Shown here: piece after piece, positions 13,790-17,200 of the stretch
Layout: each line of letters opens with the position of its first letter
Numbering within the stretch: position 1 is the first letter of the stretch
Assembly: GCA_021604885.1 (NCBI GenBank)
Contig: BQJV01000020.1
Coordinates: 1-17,200, forward strand
Reading direction: 5' to 3'
Length of the DNA: 17,200 nt
Origin: Acidimicrobiales bacterium
Lineage (GTDB): Bacteria; Actinomycetota; Acidimicrobiia; Acidimicrobiales; Aldehydirespiratoraceae
Position numbers and translations under genes: made by a program
The notes under the pieces: generated by a model
What the model saw: only the letters and a program-made list of their open reading frames with translations
Databases searched by the model: none
What the model was told of the DNA's origin: nothing

Positions 13790-14905
13790 TCAGGCCAGAG
13801 CCTCGCGGAGGCCGAATTGGAAGAGGAAGGCCTCGAGATCCTCACGCCCCGCGTCCAGCGCGTCGTAGGCCGCCAGGTCCGCTCTCGACTGCTCGAGCTC
13901 GTCCACGTAGAAGCCGACGAAGGCGCGGTACACGAGGGCGCGGGGGTCCTCCGGATCGAGCTCGACGGCGAGGGAGAGGTCGTGGTAGCCGCGCTCCATG
14001 ATGGGCAGCGCGTCGCTGCCGACCTCGAGCGCCACGAGTGCCTGGTAGAAGCCGGCGAAGGTGAGGAGCTCGGCGTCGTCGGGCCGCTGGGCGAGCACGA
14101 GGTCGTAGAGCGCGATGCCGCGGTCCGGGTCCGAGGTGAGCACGGACTCGGCCGCATGGTTCACCTGGGCGACGGTCATGCCGGACGCCGCGAACGAATC
14201 GGGCTCGCCGGTCGCCAACAACGCCTCGGCGACCGCGATCCGCAGACCCTGCCCCTGCACGAGCTGTGCGATGTAGGCGGGCGCCTCGATCGAATCGAGC
14301 TGGGCGAGCCGGGCCGCGGCGGTCGCGGGATCGTCGAGCTCGAGTGCGATGGACGACGCGAAGACGAGCGCATCGGGATAGGTCGGATCGGCGAGCACGG
14401 CACGCTCCACGCACGACTGGCCCGCTTCCGGATCGCCACCGAGGCGGGTCAGCCAGCCGCGATAGGCGAGCGCCTCCGCGTTGGCCGGCTGCTCCTCGAG
14501 GATCGAGTCGTAGATCTCGATCGCTTCGTCGGGGTCGGTGCCGAGCGCCTGCTGGGCCTGGAACAGCCGCTCGCGCACGCTGCGCCGGATGTCGCCGGTC
14601 GTCGACTCGCCGACGCCGCGGGTGCCGGAGAATTCCGCGATCCACATGCCCGCCAGGCTCGCCACGATGACGACGAGCGCGGTCCAGAGAGCGATCCGTC
14701 GCCAGTCGCGGCGCTCGGGCCGCGTCGGCGGTTCCGCCCGGTCCACCGAGCGGATCGCCCGCGCGGCCCGCGTCGTGTAGTCCGACTTCAACGCGGCGTA
14801 GTCGGCCTCGTCGAGGTCACCGGCCGCGTACTCGGCCTCGAGATCGTCCAGCGACGCGAGGAGGAAGTCGCGTTCCTCCCGGCGCGTCGCCTCCAGGTCC
14901 GCCAT
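13790..14905 (-). CDS. ccmI: CcmI-like TPR protein of cytochrome c maturation
   Basis: A 371-residue protein with the CcmI N-terminal pattern (FLLASLDDLEAEYAAGDLDE, then ADYAALKSDY), one membrane segment (about 71-90) and a long helical TPR-type region (about 105-371, e.g. ALAYRGWLTRLGGDPEAG and ALVFASSIALELDD). CcmI presents apocytochrome c to the heme ligation complex with CcmF and CcmH. The ATG at 14905 shares its A with the ccmH stop (TGATG), indicating translational coupling; the frame is open upstream but that part overlaps ccmH and is arginine-rich shadow sequence. It is the last ccm gene of the run, 90 bp before the heme-containing monooxygenase gene. TPR homology outside the N-terminus is loose, so the name rests on context plus the N-terminal motif. 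Confidence 0.8.
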   Translation of the reverse strand: MADLEATRREERDFLLASLDDLEAEYAAGDLDEADYAALKSDYTTRAARAIRSVDRAEPPTRPERRDWRRIALWTALVVIVASLAGMWIAEFSGTRGVGESTTGDIRRSVRERLFQAQQALGTDPDEAIEIYDSILEEQPANAEALAYRGWLTRLGGDPEAGQSCVERAVLADPTYPDALVFASSIALELDDPATAAARLAQLDSIEAPAYIAQLVQGQGLRIAVAEALLATGEPDSFAASGMTVAQVNHAAESVLTSDPDRGIALYDLVLAQRPDDAELLTFAGFYQALVALEVGSDALPIMERGYHDLSLAVELDPEDPRALVYRAFVGFYVDELEQSRADLAAYDALDAGREDLEAFLFQFGLREALA

Positions 14906-15369
14906 CAGGTGTCGTCCCGCGCCGCGAGCGCATCCTCGACGAGCGCAGCATCGGCGGCCGACGCCTCGAGATCGCCCTCGCGCTTCCACTTGCGGAACAC
15001 GACCACCAGTCCCGCGGCCGCACCCGCGCCCGCCACGACCGGGAGAATCCAGACCAGGCTGGTGATGCCGTCGGCCGACGGCGTGTAGTCGACATCGTCC
15101 CCGAACCGGCTCCGCAGTTCGGCGCGAATCTCGTCGTCCGAGCGCCCTTCCTGAACCCAGACCGCGATCGCGAGGCGGATGTTGTCGGCGACGGTGGCGT
15201 CGGACTCGGCCACGGACTGCCCGTTGCACACGGGGCAGCCGATCGTCTTCGCGATGGCGTAGACGCGGTCGTCGTTGGTGCGGGGCTCACCCTCGTCGAT
15301 GGACCCGTACAGGAACGCGCCGGCACCGACCATCGCCGCGAGAACCCAGGCGAGCGCGCGGCGACTCAC
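14905..15369 (-). CDS. ccmH: CcmH thiol oxidoreductase subunit of heme lyase
   Basis: A 154-residue membrane protein with an N-terminal hydrophobic anchor (about 4-22), the redox motif CPVC (C45, C48, in KTIGCPVCNGQS) and a three-helix region (ADNIRLAIAVWVQEGRSDDE, then IRAELRSRFGDDV). A C-terminal membrane segment (about 104-125) and basic end follow. This is the classical CcmH/CycL layout, which reduces the apocytochrome CxxCH cysteines before heme attachment. The common motif in proteobacteria has LVC; here it is PVC. The GTG at 15369 is chosen because it overlaps the ccmG stop as GTGA; an in-frame GTG at 15387 would add six residues and give a 22-bp overlap. It is separate from CcmI rather than fused as in E. 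coli. Confidence 0.9.
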   Translation of the reverse strand: MSRRALAWVLAAMVGAGAFLYGSIDEGEPRTNDDRVYAIAKTIGCPVCNGQSVAESDATVADNIRLAIAVWVQEGRSDDEIRAELRSRFGDDVDYTPSADGITSLVWILPVVAGAGAAAGLVVVFRKWKREGDLEASAADAALVEDALAARDDT

Positions 15370-15962
15370 GCGTCGCCGGCCTGCCACTCGGCGATGACCT
15401 GCTCGATCTGGGCGCGGGTGACGCCGCCGATCAGCTTCTCGATGACCTCGCCCGTCGGCGCGACGATGGCGCTCTCCGGCACCAGCGCGACGCCGTAGTC
15501 GACGGCCATCGGTCCCGTGTCCTCGGCGATCACCGGCCAGTCACCACCGAAGTCCTCGAAGAACTCGCGGATGTTGGCGGGCTGGTCATCGAACGCCACG
15601 GAGACGACCGTGGCCGTCTCGCTCGCGGCATAGGCCTCGTGGAACGAGATGAGCTCGGGGTGCTCGCGGATACAGGGAACGCACGTGGTCTGGAAGAAGT
15701 TCACGACGACGAACTGTCCGCGCAGGTCGTCGAGATCGAAGGCGTCACCGTCGATCGTCGTGCCGACGATGGGCGGGGCGAGCTCCCCGTCGAGGTCCAC
15801 GATCGTGAGCCCGGTCTCGTTGGTGTCGCGGGTTGCCAGCAGCACGATGAACGCGAGCATGAGCACGCCGATCGGCAGCACGATCCACAGGGCGATCCCT
15901 CCCGGCGTGGAGGCCGCTGTCTCGGAGACCGGGCGGTTCGGTGGTGTCGTCTCGTCGGTCAT
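15366..15962 (-). CDS. ccmG: CcmG/ResA-like membrane-anchored thioredoxin
   Basis: A 198-residue protein with one membrane anchor (about 23-43) and an extracytoplasmic thioredoxin fold of the TlpA/ResA/CcmG type. The active site is C94-V-P-C97 in NFFQTTCVPCIREHP; the usual Trp before the motif is replaced by a QTT stretch. DLDDLRGQFVVVNFF (76-90) is the typical first part and YGVALVPESAIVAPTGEV (156-173) contains the equivalent of the cis-proline loop. It keeps cysteines of CcmH or apocytochrome reduced. The ATG at 15962 overlaps the ccmF stop as ATGA, and the stop overlaps the ccmH start as GTGA, so the three genes are translationally coupled. Confidence 0.88.
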   Translation of the reverse strand: MTDETTPPNRPVSETAASTPGGIALWIVLPIGVLMLAFIVLLATRDTNETGLTIVDLDGELAPPIVGTTIDGDAFDLDDLRGQFVVVNFFQTTCVPCIREHPELISFHEAYAASETATVVSVAFDDQPANIREFFEDFGGDWPVIAEDTGPMAVDYGVALVPESAIVAPTGEVIEKLIGGVTRAQIEQVIAEWQAGDA

Positions 15963-17200
15963 ACCGGCTCCATCTCCGTCGTCTCGCCGATCGGCGACGA
16001 CACCGGCGCGGTCGGGCGGCGTCGCTTCCCCGGCACGACCGCGAGAAGCGTGCCGAGCGCCATCACGAGACCACCGACCCAGAGCCAGAGAATCAGAGGC
16101 TGCACGGTGGCGCGGAGCACGACGGTGTCCTCCTCGAGGTCGAACGCCTGCAGGGACAGCGCAACGTCGTCGAACGCCGTCGACCGCACGGACGGAATGC
16201 CGATGTTGCGCCCGGTGAAGCGATAGTTGGAGATCCCCGGCTCGTAGGCCTGTCCGCCGTCGATCGCGATGCGGGCGCGGGTCTCGATGCGATTGCCGTA
16301 CTCGATCTCGGACAGACCGAGGTGGGTCAGTTCGTGTCCCGAGAAGTGGGCGGTCTCGCCCACGCCGAGCTCGAACTCCGCCTGGCGCACATAGGCATTG
16401 CTCGCGGCGAACGCGACGGCGATCAGGACCACACCGAGGTGCACGATCATGCCGCCGTTGGTGCGCCCGACGAGCCCTCGCCAGCCCTGACGTCGCGTCG
16501 CGAGCACGACCTGGCGCAGCGCGGCCCCACCGGCGAATCCACCGAGCCCGAACGCGAGCAGCGGCGCCCACCCGCGCGCCCCGACGAGCACGGAGAACAC
16601 GAGCGCGCCGACCCCGATCCACGCCGGCCAGATGAGGCGGTCACCGAGCACGCCGGACGACGCCTTGCGCCACGGGAGCACCGGAGCGATCGCCATCAGG
16701 AACAGCAGGGTGAACCCGATCGGCATCGTCATCCGGTCGAAGTAGGGGTTGCCGACCGAGATCGTCCGGTCATCGATGGCCTCGACGATCAGCGGGAAGA
16801 TCGTGCCGAGCAGCACCACGAAGGCGAAGGCGGCGAACAACACGTTGTTCGCGAGGAATGCGCCCTCGCGCGACACCGGTGAGTCGATGCGGCCGGGCGA
16901 TCGGAGCTGGTCGCCCCGCCAACCGATGAGCACCAACGACACGATCACGATGAGCGCGAAGAAGCCGAGCAGCATCGGACCGATCCCCGAGTTGCTGAAC
17001 GCATGCACGGACTCGAGCACACCGGAGCGGGTGATGAACGTGCCGAGGATCGTCAACGAGAAGGTCGCGATCACGAGGGAGAGATTCCAGACGCGGAGCA
17101 TGCCGCGCCGCTCCTGCACCATCACGGAATGGATGAAGGCCGTGCCGGTGAGCCACGGCAGGAACGAGGCGTTCTCGACCGGGTCCCACGCCCAGTAGCC
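15959..17200 (-). CDS. ccmF: CcmF, heme lyase subunit, N-terminus beyond window edge
   Basis: The visible 413 C-terminal residues begin inside the WWD heme-handling motif, GYWAWDPVENASFLPWL, followed by MMVQERRGMLRVWNLSLV and ILGTFITRSGVLESVHAF, which identify CcmF rather than CcsA/NrfE-like relatives. Multiple membrane segments follow, then a large extracytoplasmic part (about 240-350) and a final segment (QPLILWLWVGGLVMALG) with a basic tail. CcmF transfers heme from CcmE to the apocytochrome in System I maturation. All 25 codons upstream of the first in-frame ATG at 17125 are coding, so the gene continues past 17200. Its stop overlaps the ccmG start by four bases. It is the first visible gene of the operon; ccmE and the ABC subunits would be expected outside the window. 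Confidence 0.95.
   Translation of the reverse strand, partial: GYWAWDPVENASFLPWLTGTAFIHSVMVQERRGMLRVWNLSLVIATFSLTILGTFITRSGVLESVHAFSNSGIGPMLLGFFALIVIVSLVLIGWRGDQLRSPGRIDSPVSREGAFLANNVLFAAFAFVVLLGTIFPLIVEAIDDRTISVGNPYFDRMTMPIGFTLLFLMAIAPVLPWRKASSGVLGDRLIWPAWIGVGALVFSVLVGARGWAPLLAFGLGGFAGGAALRQVVLATRRQGWRGLVGRTNGGMIVHLGVVLIAVAFAASNAYVRQAEFELGVGETAHFSGHELTHLGLSEIEYGNRIETRARIAIDGGQAYEPGISNYRFTGRNIGIPSVRSTAFDDVALSLQAFDLEEDTVVLRATVQPLILWLWVGGLVMALGTLLAVVPGKRRRPTAPVSSPIGETTEMEPV

Overview
The window is a high-GC bacterial chromosome segment with 14 protein genes and no RNA genes, CRISPR arrays or insertion sequences that I can see. Gene content points to an actinobacterium: a PdtaS-type sensor kinase, the actinobacterial DUF3107 protein, an Mrp ATPase without the usual CxxC, a sortase-type LAITG-TM-Arg tail, and start codons placed right behind -10 boxes (leaderless style). 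A System I (Ccm) cytochrome c maturation operon fits a deep branch such as Acidimicrobiia better than mycobacteria or streptomycetes. That placement is inference.

Left part (1-2748, minus strand): an operon of mrp, a DUF3107 gene and a pdtaS-like kinase cut by the left edge. It diverges from a SufR-like winged-helix regulator (2766-3500, plus) through a 17-bp gap holding two overlapping, oppositely oriented -10 boxes. The start codons are 18 bp apart and both messages look leaderless. The pair suggests iron-sulfur sensing next to an iron-sulfur carrier.

Middle part (3501-7866): a degenerate receiver-domain protein (minus), sixA (plus), a Crp/Fnr-type regulator without cAMP-contact residues (minus), a DUF3179 lipoprotein (minus) and a cytoplasmic protein I do not recognise (plus). 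Genes are tightly packed: convergent stops abut (TGA|TCA at 3498-3503), lie 5 bp apart (4622/4628), or overlap by 12 bp (7855-7866).

Right part (7855-17200, all minus): transcription runs ccmF (cut by the right edge), ccmG, ccmH, ccmI with overlapping stop/start codons. Next come a hairpin and probable promoter, a membrane-anchored YceI - c-type heme - copper monooxygenase fusion, and an 1181-aa wall-anchored surface protein of VCBS-like, FN3 and Ig-like domains. The Ccm proteins attach heme to CxxCH proteins outside the membrane, and the fusion protein beside them is such a client. It carries a complete PHM/DBM-type dicopper ligand set and is the most interesting object here: a possible self-contained quinol - heme - copper monooxygenase. 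All intergenic gaps are under 200 bp.
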